From Pontibacter oryzae (GTDB taxonomy: Bacteria > Bacteroidota > Bacteroidia > Cytophagales > Hymenobacteraceae), in assembly GCF_003576375.1 (NCBI RefSeq), contig NZ_QWGE01000003.1:434001-498000 (forward strand): a stretch of 64,000 bases of DNA, written 5' to 3'. How positions within the stretch are numbered: position 1 is the first letter of the stretch; every line of letters begins with the position of its first letter. The notes beneath the pieces are model-generated. The model saw nothing but the letters and a program-made list of their open reading frames with translations. It did no database searches and was not told the origin of the DNA. This document shows positions 15,522-24,776 of the stretch, piece after piece. A program made the position numbers and the translations under genes.

Positions 15522-17021
15522 ATGCGTATTTTTGTCTTAATGGTGGTGTTTTGCCTTGCCGTATCCTCTGTATATTCTCAGCAGCTTACGGGCACCCGTA
15601 ACTGTGCCACCAACCACTACCTGGAAACCCTTAAAGAGCAAAACCCATACTTAGAGCAGGAGCGGCAGCAGGCGCAACAAGCTATTCTACAGCAACTAGA
15701 GCAGCAGCGCCAGTGGCAAAACCTGCGTGTAACCACAACCATCTCTATTCCGGTTGTATTCCATGTAGTGTACAGCAACAGCACCGAGAATATATCTGAT
15801 GCGCAGGTTATGTCGCAGTTAGAAGTGCTTAACGCAGACTTTAGAAGGATGAATGCCGATGCGGCCAACACGCCATCATACTTCCAGCCTGTGGCAACCG
15901 ATACTAGGATAGAGTTCTGCCTAGCCACCCTTGACCCCAATGGCAACCCTACCAGTGGGATCACGCGCACCCAAACCAGCCGCACAGAGTTTGATTATAC
16001 CAACGATCAGATAAAGTCTTCTTCCAACGGAGGGGTGGATGCCTGGGACCGTAACCGCTACCTGAACATTTGGGTGGGCGCTATTAAGGATGACATTCTG
16101 GGCTACGCTACCTTGCCCGGCACAGCACCTGCACGCCTGGATGGCGTGGTACTACACTACGCCACTATCGGAGCAGCGCCTGCCAACCCATTTATTTGGC
16201 CGTACAACATGGGCCGCACTGCCACGCATGAGGTAGGCCACTGGCTTGGGCTAGAGCACATTTGGGGAGGCGATGAGCCAAGCTGCTCAGACTCCGACGG
16301 CATCAGCGACACACCCAACCAGGATGATTATACAGTAGGCTGCCCAAGCGGCATACAGTTATCCTGCAACAACGGCCCTTACGGCAATATGTACCAAAAC
16401 TATATGGATTACAGCGATGATGCCTGCATGAACCTGTTTACTAAAGGGCAAGCTGACTACATGAATGCCGTATTGAGCACTACCCGTAAAGCTCTGCTTA
16501 ACTCGCTGGTATGTTCCGCCTCATTACGCGCTGATTTCGGACTGGCAAAGGAAAGGGATACACTGGTAGTAGCAGGTGCAAGCGTGCAGTTTGCTGATGC
16601 CTCTGCAGGTGTACGCCCCACTGCATGGCTTTGGGAGTTTGAGGGCGGGATTCCGGCCACTTCTACGCAGCAAAACCCAACCGTTACCTATCCGGCGCCG
16701 GGCAAGTATGATGTAAAGCTAACAGTAAGCAATGGCGCACTGAGCAACACGACCCTGAAAGAGGACTTCATACAGGTTACGGTAAACGATTTAACAGTAT
16801 ACCCTAACCCTACTTCATCTTACATCAACATTGAGCAGCCGGCGCGCATACTTGTCCGGAAGGTTGAGCTAATGAACAGCGTAGGCAAAACGGTGCTTAC
16901 CGCCGAGGTGCGCGACCGCACCCTGCAACTAGACGTGCACCACTTACAGCCCGGTGTTTACTTCCTGCGCCTGCTCAGCACAAACGGCACTGAGATCCGG
17001 AAAATCAATATTCTGCGCTAG
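15522..17021 (+). CDS. M43-family secreted zinc metalloprotease with PKD domain and T9SS tail
   Basis: 499 residues from the ATG at 15522, which directly precedes a signal peptide (MRIFVLMVVFCLAVSSVYS). The protease domain carries the zinc site HEVGHWLGLEH (236-246, HExxHxxGxxH) and a downstream Met-turn candidate in YMDYSDDACMNLFTKGQ, as in pappalysin/cytophagalysin (M43) enzymes. A PKD-like domain follows (WLWEFEGGIPATSTQQNPTVTYP), then a T9SS type A sorting domain (YPNPTSSYINIE to IRKINILR). It is a predicted surface or extracellular protease. The region before the zinc site is long and Gln-rich, consistent with a propeptide. Confidence 0.92.
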   Translation: MRIFVLMVVFCLAVSSVYSQQLTGTRNCATNHYLETLKEQNPYLEQERQQAQQAILQQLEQQRQWQNLRVTTTISIPVVFHVVYSNSTENISDAQVMSQLEVLNADFRRMNADAANTPSYFQPVATDTRIEFCLATLDPNGNPTSGITRTQTSRTEFDYTNDQIKSSSNGGVDAWDRNRYLNIWVGAIKDDILGYATLPGTAPARLDGVVLHYATIGAAPANPFIWPYNMGRTATHEVGHWLGLEHIWGGDEPSCSDSDGISDTPNQDDYTVGCPSGIQLSCNNGPYGNMYQNYMDYSDDACMNLFTKGQADYMNAVLSTTRKALLNSLVCSASLRADFGLAKERDTLVVAGASVQFADASAGVRPTAWLWEFEGGIPATSTQQNPTVTYPAPGKYDVKLTVSNGALSNTTLKEDFIQVTVNDLTVYPNPTSSYINIEQPARILVRKVELMNSVGKTVLTAEVRDRTLQLDVHHLQPGVYFLRLLSTNGTEIRKINILR

Positions 17022-17050
17022 CAAAACAGAGTGAAGCTGTAAAACTGTAA

Positions 17051-17470
17051 CTACTCTCCTTGAAGCGTAATCACAAGGGTGCGTTTTGAGGCATGGTCGC
17101 GGTGCTCGCAAAGGTAAATGCCTTGCCAAGTGCCCAAGTTTAGCTCGCCATTTGTAATGGGCACGCTTACAGCATTGCCAAGTATGGCTGCTTTGAGGTG
17201 GGCCGGCATATCATCGGATCCCTCTAAAGTATGGCGATAGTATGGTTGGTTCTCTGGTACCATGTGGTTGAAATGGCTTTCGAAATCCTGGCGCACCGTT
17301 GGGTCTGCATCTTCGTTTATAGTTAGGCTGGCGGAGGTGTGTTTGATGAAGATATGCGCGAGCCCGACGTTTATTTCTTCCAGCTCCGGCAGTTGCGCCA
17401 CCACCAGATCAGTTATCAAATGGAAGCCGCGCTTTACGGCCGGCAGTCTAATCTCTTTCTGAAACCACAT
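17051..17470 (-). CDS. YjbQ/UPF0047 family protein
   Basis: 139 residues, the family's normal length. Typical features are G-L-A-H-I-F-I-K-H-T-S-A-S-L-T-I-N-E-D-A-D-P, the central W-region (GTWQGIYLCEHRD) and the R-T-L-V-I-T-L-Q-G end. The His, Asp and Glu residues form the metal/phosphate pocket seen in structures of the family. Some homologues show thiamine-phosphate synthase-like activity, but the main role is not settled. It is convergent with the M43 protease gene. Confidence 0.9.
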   Translation of the reverse strand: MWFQKEIRLPAVKRGFHLITDLVVAQLPELEEINVGLAHIFIKHTSASLTINEDADPTVRQDFESHFNHMVPENQPYYRHTLEGSDDMPAHLKAAILGNAVSVPITNGELNLGTWQGIYLCEHRDHASKRTLVITLQGE

Positions 17471-17595
17471 ACGTTATACTTTTGAGTGAGTGAATGTGTG
17501 ACTGAGTGCGTAAGGAGCGCTGTATAGGAAGCTCTAAAATGCGGAAGTATAGATTGTATTCGCACATTCACTCACCCACTCATTCAACATTAATT

Positions 17596-19023
17596 CTAAT
17601 CTATGCTACGCTCATACGCACCTGCGTCTGGCTTGGTGCTGCTGCGTGTAACTCCTTTCAGGTCTTTGAGTATAGCTGGCAGTATTTTGGCGGCACCGCT
17701 GGCCGGGGAGAGTGTATCCAGCCGAAAATCATACTTTGCCGGGGCCTTAAACTTTGGCGCTGTGTTTAAGATGTTCCCATTCCCTTGGAAAAGGGCTTTA
17801 TAGCTTTCAGTGCGCAGCAGGTTGTTGCTTGCTTCTACTACAGCGCTCATTGGTTCTATCAGCACTTCATCTGCTATACTAAAGCCATCTGAGTAAATAA
17901 TGGAGTTAACGAGGCGCAGCGTGGTGGGCCGGTCCTTGATATCCGACTCAGGTATAAAATCGGTTATTACGAGCAAAGGTGTTTCGCGCAGGAGCGGGTT
18001 CTGGTAACTGGCAATGGTTGTGTACATCAGTTCATAGTTGCCGCCGCCCAGGCCTCCAAAGCCGTATTGGCCACAGTTATAGATCAGGCTGTTCGTTACC
18101 TTCACATCCGAGGTAAAGGCCACGATGCCATCCCAAAACGCATGCGCTACCACACAGCCTTCTACCAAGGTAGCGGCTTTGCCGGGGTTGCCAACACGCA
18201 TGCCGTAAAGCGTGTTCTTGATGTCTGCATACTTTATGCTGCTGCCACTGCTGGTTGCCAGCAACCGAATGCCCTCCCATTGGCCCGGTGCGGTGCGGTA
18301 ATCTTCCTCGCGGCGATACCCGCTAAAGCTGACGCGTTCCTGCGGCGTGCCCTGTACTTGCAGCTGCCCTGCCACCAACAACACCGACTTGTTGTAGCCA
18401 AAAACCCGGGCGCCTTTCTCGATGGTGAGTATAGCTCCTTCGCGCACCAGCACCGAGTCCAGGAGCACGTGCGGTTTATCGCTGGGCCAGGTTTCGGTAC
18501 CGATGCTGCTTTTGCGGTGGAAGTATGCGTTTTGCCCATAGGCCACCAGCTTCACGTTTTGCTGCCGGCCATTCGTGCTAAAAAGTATGGAGTCTGCCGC
18601 CAGAAAAGGCTGGTTCTGATCGGATGGGTTGATGTTGACCTTTACCAGCACATACAGGCTGTCGCCCCCGCGCAGTTCCACGTTGTTAGCCAGCGGACTT
18701 TGCACACCGTTTATGGTAAGCTGATAAGGAGAAGCTCCGGCACCGGCCAGGTTAATCTCACTTATCCGTACGGCCTTTTCGTTGCGGTTATATACTTTCA
18801 GGCGCTTGGTTACACTGCCCCGGCTCACAAACACGGTATCGAACAGCACAGTATCCGCCGAAAACGACAGCATGGCACTCGGGTCTGTGGTGATGATCTC
18901 CTCCTTGGGCTCGCAACCAAACACTGATAGCAGTAAAAGTAACGGAAGTATGGCTAGCAGGTATTTCAAGGCTGGTTTTTTGATGTTGATGGCTATCTTG
19001 TTTAATTCTTGCCAGTGCTTCAT
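17596..19023 (-). CDS. Right-handed beta-helix lipoprotein
   Basis: 475 residues from the ATG at 19023, which gives a lipoprotein signal ending V-F-G-C (Cys37). A beta-sandwich-like region of about 160 residues (LKVYNRNEKAVRISEINLAG) is followed by beta-helix coils (ALLTIEKGARVFGYNKSVLLVAG-like strands, then LVEGCVVAHAFWDGIVAFTSDVKVTNSLIYNCGQYGFGG), and the chain ends in DAGAYER, the mark of choice-of-anchor Q-type proteins. It is a predicted surface lipoprotein; no catalytic residues can be assigned. Upstream of its start lies the prfA terminator. Confidence 0.8.
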   Translation of the reverse strand: MKHWQELNKIAINIKKPALKYLLAILPLLLLLSVFGCEPKEEIITTDPSAMLSFSADTVLFDTVFVSRGSVTKRLKVYNRNEKAVRISEINLAGAGASPYQLTINGVQSPLANNVELRGGDSLYVLVKVNINPSDQNQPFLAADSILFSTNGRQQNVKLVAYGQNAYFHRKSSIGTETWPSDKPHVLLDSVLVREGAILTIEKGARVFGYNKSVLLVAGQLQVQGTPQERVSFSGYRREEDYRTAPGQWEGIRLLATSSGSSIKYADIKNTLYGMRVGNPGKAATLVEGCVVAHAFWDGIVAFTSDVKVTNSLIYNCGQYGFGGLGGGNYELMYTTIASYQNPLLRETPLLVITDFIPESDIKDRPTTLRLVNSIIYSDGFSIADEVLIEPMSAVVEASNNLLRTESYKALFQGNGNILNTAPKFKAPAKYDFRLDTLSPASGAAKILPAILKDLKGVTRSSTKPDAGAYERSID

Positions 19024-19111
19024 GCACCATTTAGTATCACTAAGTATAAATCGCGATGAAAGGCCCCCTAATTTAAGCAGCTCATTAATAAGCAATTTAG
19101 CAATAAAGAAG

Positions 19112-19157
19112 AAAAGGAATGCAGCGCAGCGACAATCGCTTTACTACATTCCTTTTT
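19112..19157 (-). terminator. Terminator of prfA
   Basis: AAAAGGAATG (19112-19121) pairs with CATTCCTTTT (19147-19156), enclosing a smaller AGCGA/TCGCT stem. The minus-strand RNA ends in CCTTTTCTTCTTT. Confidence 0.7.
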
Positions 19158-19180
19158 TATACTTGTGGCTACACGGTAAT

Positions 19181-20257
19181 TTACTCTGCTGTTGCGCCTT
19201 CTTTCAGTCTTTCGGCGTTTTCGGCAATGCGGAGCTGCTCTACAAAGTCGTCGATGCCACCATCCATTACGCTTGGCAAGTTGTAAACAGTAAGCCCGAT
19301 GCGGTGATCGGTTACACGGCCCTGCGGATAGTTATAGGTACGGATCTTATCGGAACGGTCGCCGCCGCCCACCATAGACTTACGCTGCGCGCCTTCAGCC
19401 TCGTTTTTCTTGGCAAGCTCCTGCTCATAAATACGCGAGCGAAGTACAGCAAGGGCTTTATCGAAGTTCTTTAGCTGCGATTTCTGGTCCTGGCACTGGG
19501 CCACAAGGCCGGTTGGGATGTGCGTCAGGCGGACGGCAGAATACGTCGTGTTTACCGACTGGCCGCCTGGTCCTGAAGAGCAGAATAGGTCTTTGCGAAT
19601 ATCGTTCATGTCGATCTCCACATCAAATTCCTCTGCCTCTGGCAATACCACCACCGATGCCACGGAAGTATGGATACGGCCCTGCGTTTCAGTGGCTGGT
19701 ACACGCTGCACGCGGTGCACACCCGACTCAAACTTCAGCTTGCCGTAAACGTCCTCGCCAGATACGCCTATGATAATTTCCTTGTAACCACCCGATGTAC
19801 CTTCGGTGGCATCCACTAGTTCCATTCTCCAGCCTTGCTTTTCAGCAAAGCGGCTGTACATGCGGTACAGGTCACCGGCAAAGATAGAGGCTTCATCGCC
19901 ACCAGCTCCTGCACGGATCTCCATCAGGATGTCCTTGCTGTCGTTCGGGTCTTTCGGGATCAGCAGCTCTTTCAGCGTATCCTCCATCTCCTCACGCTGC
20001 GGCAACAGCTCATCAAGCTCGCCCTTAGCCATTTCTCTGAAATCCTCATCCTTCTCTGTCGCGATTACCTGCTTGGCATTGTCGATGTTGCTAAGGATGT
20101 TCTTATACTTTTTGTATTCGGTTACGATCTTGTCGAGATCCTTATATTCTTTGTTCAGCGCCTTGAATTTCTTCATGTCGCTGGCCACATCCGGCTGGAT
20201 AAGCAACTGGCTTACCTCTTCAAAACGCTGATTGATGGCTTCTAACTTATCTAACAT
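19181..20257 (-). CDS. prfA: Peptide chain release factor 1
   Basis: 358 residues. It recognises UAA and UAG stop codons and triggers peptide release on the ribosome. The stop-codon tripeptide PAT (187-189) marks RF1 rather than RF2, and the catalytic GGQ (231-233) lies in the [12 protein letters not shown] context. The RF1 N-terminal helical domain and the [14 protein letters not shown] helix are intact. There is no in-frame shift site of the RF2 type. A -7 box lies about 24 nt before the ATG. Confidence 0.97.
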   Translation of the reverse strand: MLDKLEAINQRFEEVSQLLIQPDVASDMKKFKALNKEYKDLDKIVTEYKKYKNILSNIDNAKQVIATEKDEDFREMAKGELDELLPQREEMEDTLKELLIPKDPNDSKDILMEIRAGAGGDEASIFAGDLYRMYSRFAEKQGWRMELVDATEGTSGGYKEIIIGVSGEDVYGKLKFESGVHRVQRVPATETQGRIHTSVASVVVLPEAEEFDVEIDMNDIRKDLFCSSGPGGQSVNTTYSAVRLTHIPTGLVAQCQDQKSQLKNFDKALAVLRSRIYEQELAKKNEAEGAQRKSMVGGGDRSDKIRTYNYPQGRVTDHRIGLTVYNLPSVMDGGIDDFVEQLRIAENAERLKEGATAE

Positions 20258-20280
20258 GGTGCTTCTCTGGTTTTAGGCTG

Positions 20281-20288
20281 CAAAGATA
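20281..20288 (-). promoter_or_regulatory. -7 box (TATCTTTG) of prfA
   Basis: A perfect TAnnTTTG followed by CA. The predicted leader to the ATG at 20257 is about 20 nt. Confidence 0.6.
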
Positions 20289-20498
20289 CAAAATTGGCGT
20301 ATAGATTCTGTCATCCAATTTCATCGGTTCTGCTAATATTCTATAGCCCTAATTGATTCTATGCTATAACTTTAAAGTGGGTGGTATAGTTTCCGAAGAA
20401 AACTCAGCATATATTAAAGCACGCAACTTATAGCTTATATCTATAAGTTGATAAATAATATCTATCGGAGCTCTTGCCCTATTATTGTTTGAAACATT

Positions 20499-20506
20499 TA
20501 CTTTTG
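20499..20506 (+). promoter_or_regulatory. -7 box (TACTTTTG) of the thioredoxin operon
   Basis: A perfect TAnnTTTG, with a TTG about 22 nt upstream that could be the -33 element. The predicted leader is about 50 nt. Confidence 0.5.
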
Positions 20507-20561
20507 ACTTTAGTTAAAAAGGGGACAGAACCTGATTACGTAAATTACAAAAATAAGAAAT

Positions 20562-20882
20562 ATGGCTGTTATTGTAGCAACTGACAATGATTTCAACGAA
20601 GTACTAAACTCAAACAAGAAGGTAGTTGTGAAATACTTCGCAGACTGGTGTGGCAACTGCCGCCTGTTTTCGCCAAAGTTCAAGCGAATGTCTGATGACG
20701 AAGCGTTTGCGGAAGTGACCTTCGTGGATGTAAATGCCGAAACAAGCCCAGAGGCGCGCAAGGTAGCCAATGTAACTAACCTGCCGTTTTTTGCTGTTTT
20801 TAGAGATGGCCAGTTAGTAGACTCAGTAGCCGCCAGCAAAGAAGAGGCGATACGCGAACTAATCCATAAACTTGACGCTTAA
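20562..20882 (+). CDS. Thioredoxin-family protein
   Basis: 106 residues, a single thioredoxin fold without signal peptide, so cytoplasmic. The active site is W-C-G-N-C (C30, C33) instead of the canonical WCGPC. The cis-Pro (NLPFFAVF) is present. The Asn in place of Pro suggests a redox potential unlike that of classical thioredoxin. Six bp separate it from the next small gene, and the pair likely forms one operon with shared function. Confidence 0.9.
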   Translation: MAVIVATDNDFNEVLNSNKKVVVKYFADWCGNCRLFSPKFKRMSDDEAFAEVTFVDVNAETSPEARKVANVTNLPFFAVFRDGQLVDSVAASKEEAIRELIHKLDA

Positions 20883-20888
20883 TTAAGT

Positions 20889-21131
20889 ATGAAAATACCC
20901 GCGATAAAAAAACTTGTTGAGAATTATAAGTTACAGGAGTTGATGGCGGCCGAAGCTGCCATTGTAGATGAACAGCCGCTTGCCATTGAGGTAGAGGGAG
21001 AAGATGAAGGCGAACAGCTAACACATGTGCTGGCTGCTGTCTGGATCCTGAATGAGATGGAAGACAACGGCACTGAGTTTAAGAGCGCCTTGCGCATGTA
21101 TACCCAGAAAGTACGCGTATCCATTAGCTAA
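20889..21131 (+). CDS. Conserved small protein paired with thioredoxin (DUF6952-like)
   Basis: 80 residues, acidic, without signal or TM segments. The sequence is helical with a central Glu/Asp/Gly-rich loop (VEGEDEGEQLTHVLAA). A tandem thioredoxin plus small acidic protein is a recurring Cytophagales arrangement. The DUF6952 label is my recollection of this pattern and not verified. Role unknown. Confidence 0.6.
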   Translation: MKIPAIKKLVENYKLQELMAAEAAIVDEQPLAIEVEGEDEGEQLTHVLAAVWILNEMEDNGTEFKSALRMYTQKVRVSIS

Positions 21132-21264
21132 ACGGCATTCTATTAACGCTTGTAAAAGGAGCGCCGCGGTAAAGTTTATACTTCAGCCACGGCGCTCTTC
21201 TTATTCATACCTGAAACGTATGGCTGCCAATACCTTTAAGAGCAAAGCAACCTTCGCTGAAATG

Positions 21265-21876
21265 CTATATGTTGTTTTTTGAAAAGTATTCTTCTGCAAG
21301 CTTTGCGCCTTGCTCTGTACAAATACCGCGCACATAGTATAAGTATACGCTCCGGAACACCTCACCCAGTTCGTAGCGATCGGGGGGGAAGATAACAGGG
21401 TTAATCATCATATGGAATTGCTCCATAATAATCTTCACCACCAGCTGCAGGTTAATGTCCTTCCGGAAATACCCTTGTAAAATGCCTTTGTTAATTATGT
21501 TCAGGTTTAAATAGTAGTTGTAGGAGCTTAGATGCTCTAGGCAAAGCTGCCATACTTCAGGGAAATACTGTTGCAGGTCAATGATATATGCTGGGTTTAG
21601 CTTTTTGAGATCTTCTATCCCGTTTTGCAACAACATCATAATCTCTTCTACAGAGTTGGTTGTTCGCTTCAGCATTTCTTCATCGCGCAGCTCCTGCTGC
21701 CGCAAATCAAAGAGTATGACTTGCCGCACCATGTCTTCCCTACTGCTGAATAACCCCTTATATTGGCTCTCCTGAATCCCCAACCGCTGCACTAGCCCTT
21801 CTTCAGTATGGCACTCTATACCCTCGCTCTTAAACACCTGAAGAAGCTGGCTCAATATCGTTTCTGCTACTACCAT
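21265..21876 (-). CDS. TetR/AcrR-like transcriptional regulator
   Basis: 203 residues from the ATG at 21876 (an upstream in-frame TTG is less likely). The N-terminal 50 residues fit a shortened TetR helix-turn-helix (EEGLVQRLGIQESQYKGLFSSREDMVRQVI), and an all-helical ligand-binding part follows. It lies on the same strand 120 bp downstream of the CruF-like gene, so it may regulate the carotenoid block, but this is inference from position only. Confidence 0.7.
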   Translation of the reverse strand: MVVAETILSQLLQVFKSEGIECHTEEGLVQRLGIQESQYKGLFSSREDMVRQVILFDLRQQELRDEEMLKRTTNSVEEIMMLLQNGIEDLKKLNPAYIIDLQQYFPEVWQLCLEHLSSYNYYLNLNIINKGILQGYFRKDINLQLVVKIIMEQFHMMINPVIFPPDRYELGEVFRSVYLYYVRGICTEQGAKLAEEYFSKNNI

Positions 21877-21996
21877 TTTAAGTGTCAAATGTTAATCCTG
21901 CTGCAGAGGTACAGCCTAATATTGCAGTAAAAGTACTATTTGAAAGCTAATTACCATAATAAAACTTTTATCCGGCTTAAAACACCCCGCCGTGCT

Positions 21997-22683
21997 TCAC
22001 AGCAAACAATAGATACTAATAAAGAATAAAAGCTGTATCAGGTATACGGTAGGGGCCAAGCGGTTACTCTTGTAAAATGGTGCCATCTGAAAGTATACCT
22101 GCAAGCCCAGTGCCACTAAAAACCAACCTACGAAGTTAGACAAAGGAATGTGATTGCCCTGCCAGCTCCAGAAATCAAACTGCATGGCCACAGGTTCTAT
22201 AAACACATCAAGCACCACCATTAGGCTAGCCCCAATTAAGGCCTTTGCAGGCCAAGGTAGCTTTGTATGGTTGCTAATGTGGCCGGTCGTGTAAACCAGC
22301 ATCAGCCAGTTTAGGCCAATGAGCAGCGGCACATCCCATACTTTAGGGCCTAAGGATGCGCCGTAGGCATAGTCTCCGAACAAAAGGCCGGTATGCACAC
22401 CCAATACCTCTGACAAAAAACCTGCAGCAAAAACTAAAGCCGCGAAAAGTATAAATGCAACATTCCAGCGCCGGTGAAACGCAAAAAGCAAAATATTGGT
22501 CAAAATTAGGTTCATGGGTGTGAGCCGCTGAAAATACTCTGGCTTGCCGCTAAATAACATGCCCCAAAAGCCAACCGCATGAAAAATTACTAGCACAGCC
22601 ACAGCCGCATGAAATGTATACTTCCTATACTTATGACCAATATTAACAGGCGCTGTTTTAATTTCAGGCATGGTGCTTAACAT
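21997..22683 (-). CDS. CruF-like carotenoid hydratase (carotenoid biosynthesis membrane protein)
   Basis: 228 residues (224 if translation begins at the ATG at 22671). It has about seven hydrophobic segments and the family's marks: a VLGVHTGLLFGDYAYG segment, G-P-K-V-W-D-V-P-L-L-I-G-L-N-W, and V-F-I-E-P-V-A-M. CruF and related bacterial enzymes hydrate the 1,2 end of acyclic carotenoids. The start overlaps the end of the CrtD-like gene. Together they point to 1-hydroxy-3,4-didehydro carotenoids of the flexixanthin/saproxanthin type. The product is inferred, not seen. Confidence 0.8.
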   Translation of the reverse strand: MLSTMPEIKTAPVNIGHKYRKYTFHAAVAVLVIFHAVGFWGMLFSGKPEYFQRLTPMNLILTNILLFAFHRRWNVAFILFAALVFAAGFLSEVLGVHTGLLFGDYAYGASLGPKVWDVPLLIGLNWLMLVYTTGHISNHTKLPWPAKALIGASLMVVLDVFIEPVAMQFDFWSWQGNHIPLSNFVGWFLVALGLQVYFQMAPFYKSNRLAPTVYLIQLLFFISIYCLL

Positions 22684-24166
22684 TGTGTGTGGAACGTGAA
22701 ACTATAGCAGGAACCAGCCCGGCCACAATTTTGGCTGATAGCAAGCATAATGGAATGCCGCCGCCCGGGTGCACGCTGCCACCGCAAAAGTATAAACCTG
22801 TTAGCTTTGAGCTGAAGTTTGGGTGCCTAAGAAAGGCTGCCATACGGTTATTAGAGCTGCTTCCATAAAGCGCCCCTCCAAAAGAAGATGTCCTGCTTTC
22901 GATCAGCAGCGGGTCGAGCAGCTGTTCTTCCTCTATCAGGGCTTCTACATCGGTTTGCAACATGGCGCTCAGTTTTTGCAGCACAGCCTGCCGGGTAGCG
23001 CGGGTCAGCTCTGGCCAATCCTGGCCTTGGTTGTGCGGCACGTTTACCATCACAAACCAGTTCTCGGCGTTGGCTGGGGCATCAGCGAGATCTGCCTTTG
23101 AGGTAATGTTGATGTATACTGTCGGGTCTGGGCTTACGGTTTTATACTTGAAGATGTGCTCAAACTCAGCTTTATAATCCTGGCTGAAAAAGATGTTGTG
23201 TACGTGCAGCTGCGGGAAACTGCGCCTTATACCCCAATAAAAGATAAGTGCGGAGCTGGAGCGAGGCTGCTGCAAGGTTTTCTCGGGCGCAGTGTGTTGT
23301 GGCAGTAGCTTGCGGTAAGTTGGCACCACATCCATGTTGCTTACCACCACATCTGCTTTATACTTGCCAGCGCTGGTTGCTACGCCGGTTACTTGCTTTC
23401 CTTCGGTCAGGATCTGTGTAACGCATTCATTATACTTAAATATCACCCCTAATTCTTCAGCTAGCTTTACTAGGCTGGCTGCAATGGCATAAATACCGCC
23501 CTCCGGGTAAAACGCGCCCAGGTTGTGCTCTAGGTGCGGAATAATGTTGAGCGTGCCGGGCGCCTGGTAGGGGTCGGAACCGTTGTAAGTGGCAAACCTA
23601 TCCAGGAGCTGCACAAAGCGCGGGTCGGAAAACTGTTTGGCATTGGCCTGGTGCATGGTGGTGGTAAGCCCGAGATCGGAGAGGCAGCCCAGTGCTTTCA
23701 GCACATCGGGGCTCAGGTACGTATCCAGCCGGTGCAATGATTTCTGTAGAAACGTATCTGCCGTGCCTGTATAAAGCCTTTTACTTTTTTCTAATGCCTG
23801 TAGCACCGCATTCTTGGGCACACCCAGTTCCTGGTTAACCTCGGCGGCGAATGCGGCAGGCTCGGCGTACGCTTTTACGTGGCTGCCATCGGGCCAAAAG
23901 TAGTGCGTTATTGGGTTGAGGCGCGAGTAGGTGAAATGATCCTGTGGGTTGCGGCCGGCGGCTTCAAACAGTTCATCCACTAGGTGCGGCAGCGTAAACA
24001 GCGATGGCCCGGCATCAAATCTATACTTGCCCAACCAGAACTCCTGCATTTTGCCTCCAAAGGTGTCGTTGGCCTCCAGCACGGTTACCTTATAGCCTTT
24101 TAAGGCCAGGCGCACCGCTGTGGCAATGCCTCCAATGCCGGCCCCTATGATCACTGCTTTTGCCAT
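22664..24166 (-). CDS. CrtI/CrtD-family carotenoid desaturase
   Basis: 500 residues. The FAD-binding Rossmann motif is at 5-31 (VIIGAGIGGIATAVRLALKG then V-T-V-L-E), and the C-terminal FAD segment GLYFCGGSVHPGGGIPL near 457 is typical of the CrtI family. Overlap with the CruF-like gene favours a CrtD role (3,4-desaturation of 1-hydroxycarotenoids) over phytoene desaturase, though sequence alone does not settle it. crtB and a cyclase gene are absent here, so the rest of the pathway lies elsewhere. Confidence 0.85.
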   Translation of the reverse strand: MAKAVIIGAGIGGIATAVRLALKGYKVTVLEANDTFGGKMQEFWLGKYRFDAGPSLFTLPHLVDELFEAAGRNPQDHFTYSRLNPITHYFWPDGSHVKAYAEPAAFAAEVNQELGVPKNAVLQALEKSKRLYTGTADTFLQKSLHRLDTYLSPDVLKALGCLSDLGLTTTMHQANAKQFSDPRFVQLLDRFATYNGSDPYQAPGTLNIIPHLEHNLGAFYPEGGIYAIAASLVKLAEELGVIFKYNECVTQILTEGKQVTGVATSAGKYKADVVVSNMDVVPTYRKLLPQHTAPEKTLQQPRSSSALIFYWGIRRSFPQLHVHNIFFSQDYKAEFEHIFKYKTVSPDPTVYINITSKADLADAPANAENWFVMVNVPHNQGQDWPELTRATRQAVLQKLSAMLQTDVEALIEEEQLLDPLLIESRTSSFGGALYGSSSNNRMAAFLRHPNFSSKLTGLYFCGGSVHPGGGIPLCLLSAKIVAGLVPAIVSRSTHNVKHHA

Positions 24167-24225
24167 ACCCTAATATACGGTTTTATACTTGCTGTGCAGT
24201 AAACTGGCAGCGCCGGGGAAAGGTT

Positions 24226-24666
24226 TTATACTTTGCCAAACTCGCGCTCGTAGATGGGCCCGCGCATCCCGAACTGTAATTTCATGATTGGGAGAAGTAT
24301 AACATCCAGTAATTTTAAACCGGTGCTAAAGGTAATGATGTCGTGGATGGTGGCTCCGGTGCCGTTTTTCGTAACCAGGTGCTTGTGGCGCCACAGGCGT
24401 AGGGGAGGAGGCAGTTGCTGCCCCTCGTCTATGAAGTATGCCTCAGAGTCCGTCACTTTCCGGGCTGTGATCAGGCTCGTCCAGCGAAAGGATTTAATGC
24501 CAGTCTGCAGTTCCACATCTACTACATCGCCGGGCTCGGAGCCATCAAAGCGCAGCAGCTTTAGCTTTGGGTACGCCGGTGATAGCCTCCGGAACAACCG
24601 CTCATCAAACGCATTAAAAACTGTAAGGTAATCTTGGGCTACATTGGTTCTGAGGTGGAGATGCAT
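24226..24666 (-). CDS. SRPBCC (START-like) ligand-binding protein
   Basis: 146 residues from the ATG at 24666; the upstream in-frame start at 24723 adds a Thr/Asn-rich stretch unlikely to be native. The pattern of a curved beta-sheet and long C-terminal helix, with F-D-E-R-L-F and LLRFDGSEPGDVVDVELQ motifs, fits the SRPBCC superfamily, which binds hydrophobic ligands. It lies 60 bp upstream of the CrtD-like gene on the same strand, so carotenoid binding or processing is possible but unproven. Confidence 0.75.
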   Translation of the reverse strand: MHLHLRTNVAQDYLTVFNAFDERLFRRLSPAYPKLKLLRFDGSEPGDVVDVELQTGIKSFRWTSLITARKVTDSEAYFIDEGQQLPPPLRLWRHKHLVTKNGTGATIHDIITFSTGLKLLDVILLPIMKLQFGMRGPIYEREFGKV

Positions 24667-24776
24667 AGGTTGATTGCTGGTTGTTGTATTGTTGATTGCT
24701 AGTGTTCGGAAGTACACATACATAATGTATAACGTGCTTATCCCGCTCGGCGCTGTATCTCAACCTCTCTACCTTT

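Noticed and set aside
18067..18927. 286-codon plus-strand frame opposite the beta-helix lipoprotein gene
   Set aside because: The sense strand encodes a complete lipoprotein with signal and conserved ending; the antisense frame shows no domain.
19181..20257. Programmed frameshift as in release factor 2
   Set aside because: The gene is RF1 by its PAT tripeptide and the frame is continuous.
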